Assembly (NCBI GenBank): GCA_002011685.1
Contig: MTOL01000293.1
Span: forward strand, 1,162-6,915
Source of the DNA: Deferribacteres bacterium JdFR-76
GTDB lineage: Bacteria > Zhuqueibacterota > JdFR-76
Direction: 5' to 3'
DNA: 5,754 bases
Shown piece after piece: positions 4,864-5,754 of the stretch. Position numbers and translations under genes: made by a program. The first letter of the stretch is position 1, and every line of letters starts with the position of its first letter. The notes under the pieces are model-generated. The model did not search any database and was not told the DNA's origin. It saw only the letters and a program-made list of their open reading frames with translations.

Positions 4864-5754
4864 TCATTTCTTCTGTGCTTGAGCATCCATCACGGCGATA
4901 GCCGTCATGTTCACGATGTGATTCACATCATCGCCGCGCTGGAGGACATGGACCGGTTTCTGCATCCCCATCAAAATGGGCCCGATAGCTTCGGCATTGC
5001 CGATGCGCTGCATCAATTTATAGGCGATGTTGCCTGCTTCCAGGTTCGGGAAAATGAGCACGTTGGCTCCACCTTTAAGGCGACTGAATGGATAGGTTTC
5101 CTCAATAATCTCGGGCACCACGGCGGTGTCAGCCTGCATTTCGCCATCGATAATCAGATCCGGTGCCTTTTCACGCACAATTTCTACGGCCCGGCGTACT
5201 TTCTCAGACAGCGGGTGTCGTGTACTGCCAAAATTGGAAAAGGACAGCATGGCGATGCGTGGTTCGATGCCGAAGCTTTTGGCCACTTCCGCGGTGCAGA
5301 TGGCAATTTCTGCCAGCTCTTCCGCTGTGGGCTCAATATTCACCGTCGTGTCGGCAAAGAAGTACACATTATCTTTGGTGATGATGATGTACAATCCCGA
5401 CACCCGGCTGATATCGGGCCGCATACGAACCACTTGCAATGCCGGCCGGATGGTGTCCGGATAGTGACCGGTCAGCCCTGAAACCATTCCGTCCGCATCC
5501 CCTTTGCGCACCATCATGGCGCCGAAATAGTTCGGGTTCATGATCAGCTTGCGTGCCTCCACCAGGGTCACTCCCCGGCGCTGCCGCAGCTCGTACAGCT
5601 CCTGGATGTATTCTTCCAGTTTCGGAAAGGAGGCAGGGTTGACAACTTCCACCCCTTTCAGCTCCAGGTGCAGCTTCTGGCGCTTTTCTTCGATCACCTT
5701 CGGATCGCCGATCAGAATGGGACGGGCTATTCCCTCTTCGATAACAATCTGGCT
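4864..5754 (-). CDS. maeB: NADP-type malic enzyme, C-terminal phosphotransacetylase-like domain (5' part outside window)
   Basis: The frame is open from the window edge (first complete codon at 5754-5752) to a TGA at 4866-4864, giving 296 residues. A GTG at 5697 is internal, because the preceding 19 codons continue the domain (IARPILIG at visible residues 9-16). Other PTA-domain landmarks are the DTIRPALQV stretch near 100-108, FADTTVN at 133-139, PTAEELAEIA near 142-151, SFSNFGS at 171-177, DGEMQAD at 203-209 and IGPILMGMQKPVHVL at 257-271. The SNFGS block and the ending IVNMTAIAVMDAQ match the C-terminal domain of MaeB rather than true phosphate acetyltransferase. Full MaeB is about 750-760 residues, so the catalytic malic domain should lie upstream, outside the window. 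MaeB decarboxylates malate to pyruvate. In E. coli MaeB the PTA-like domain mediates allosteric control by acetyl-CoA and is not known to be catalytic. A stand-alone Pta-like protein remains a lesser possibility. Confidence 0.85.
   Translation of the reverse strand, partial: SQIVIEEGIARPILIGDPKVIEEKRQKLHLELKGVEVVNPASFPKLEEYIQELYELRQRRGVTLVEARKLIMNPNYFGAMMVRKGDADGMVSGLTGHYPDTIRPALQVVRMRPDISRVSGLYIIITKDNVYFFADTTVNIEPTAEELAEIAICTAEVAKSFGIEPRIAMLSFSNFGSTRHPLSEKVRRAVEIVREKAPDLIIDGEMQADTAVVPEIIEETYPFSRLKGGANVLIFPNLEAGNIAYKLMQRIGNAEAIGPILMGMQKPVHVLQRGDDVNHIVNMTAIAVMDAQAQKK

Noticed and set aside
4879..5481. 200-codon plus-strand open frame opposite the malic-enzyme gene
   Set aside because: It is fully antisense to a strongly conserved domain. 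Its composition (His-, Gly- and Phe-rich) looks like a mirror of the sense codon bias, and it has no recognisable motif.
5695..5697. GTG at 5697 as the start of a separate stand-alone Pta-like gene
   Set aside because: The 19 codons between it and the window edge are open and encode IARPILIG, a conserved part of the same PTA-like domain, so the gene continues out of the window.

Overview
This is a bacterial chromosomal window of ordinary-looking central metabolism, gene-dense and of mid GC content. It holds five recognisable genes plus the first codons of a sixth at the left edge. Several features resemble homologues from Bacteroidota and neighbouring FCB-type phyla such as Calditrichota or KSB1-like lineages: the malic-enzyme PTA domain, the stand-alone receiver, and the 4-hydroxybutyrate-type CoA-transferase. 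That placement comes from remembered family likeness only and is tentative. Shine-Dalgarno sites are clear and strong, so leaders use ordinary SD initiation.

Layout. (1) At 1-36 on the minus strand is the start of an unidentified gene leaving the window, with a near-consensus SD. (2) At 37-294 is a 258-nt divergent intergenic region with a perfect 10-bp palindrome and an imperfect direct repeat of 60-bp period. (3) At 295-1866 on the plus strand is a cytoplasmic GMC-family FAD oxidoreductase of the ChoD (cholesterol oxidase-like) branch, with a four-cysteine motif. (4) At 1867-1955 is a short convergent gap without a convincing terminator. (5) Between 4758 and 1956 on the minus strand is a tight three-gene unit: a stand-alone response-regulator receiver, alanine dehydrogenase, and a 4-hydroxybutyrate/acetyl-CoA-type CoA-transferase. 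The spacers are 8 and 17 nt, and the ald SD overlaps the stop codon of the receiver gene. (6) At 4819-4852 is a strong minus-strand intrinsic terminator. (7) From 4864 to the right edge, on the minus strand, is the C-terminal PTA-like part of an NADP-type malic enzyme (MaeB).

How they fit together. MaeB (malate to pyruvate), Ald (alanine/pyruvate interconversion with NADH) and the CoA-transferase (acyl-CoA/carboxylate exchange) all act at or near the pyruvate/acetyl-CoA node. The terminator separates maeB from the receiver-ald-CoA-transferase unit, so co-regulation is not proven. The receiver has no output domain, and no kinase gene lies in the window. The GMC oxidoreductase lies convergent to this unit and has no evident pathway link to it.

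I found no new defence, mobile or RNA-based system, no tRNA/rRNA, no CRISPR array and no insertion sequence. The points most worth a second look are the coupling of a lone receiver to ald, the four-cysteine motif in the GMC enzyme, and the structured divergent intergenic region.
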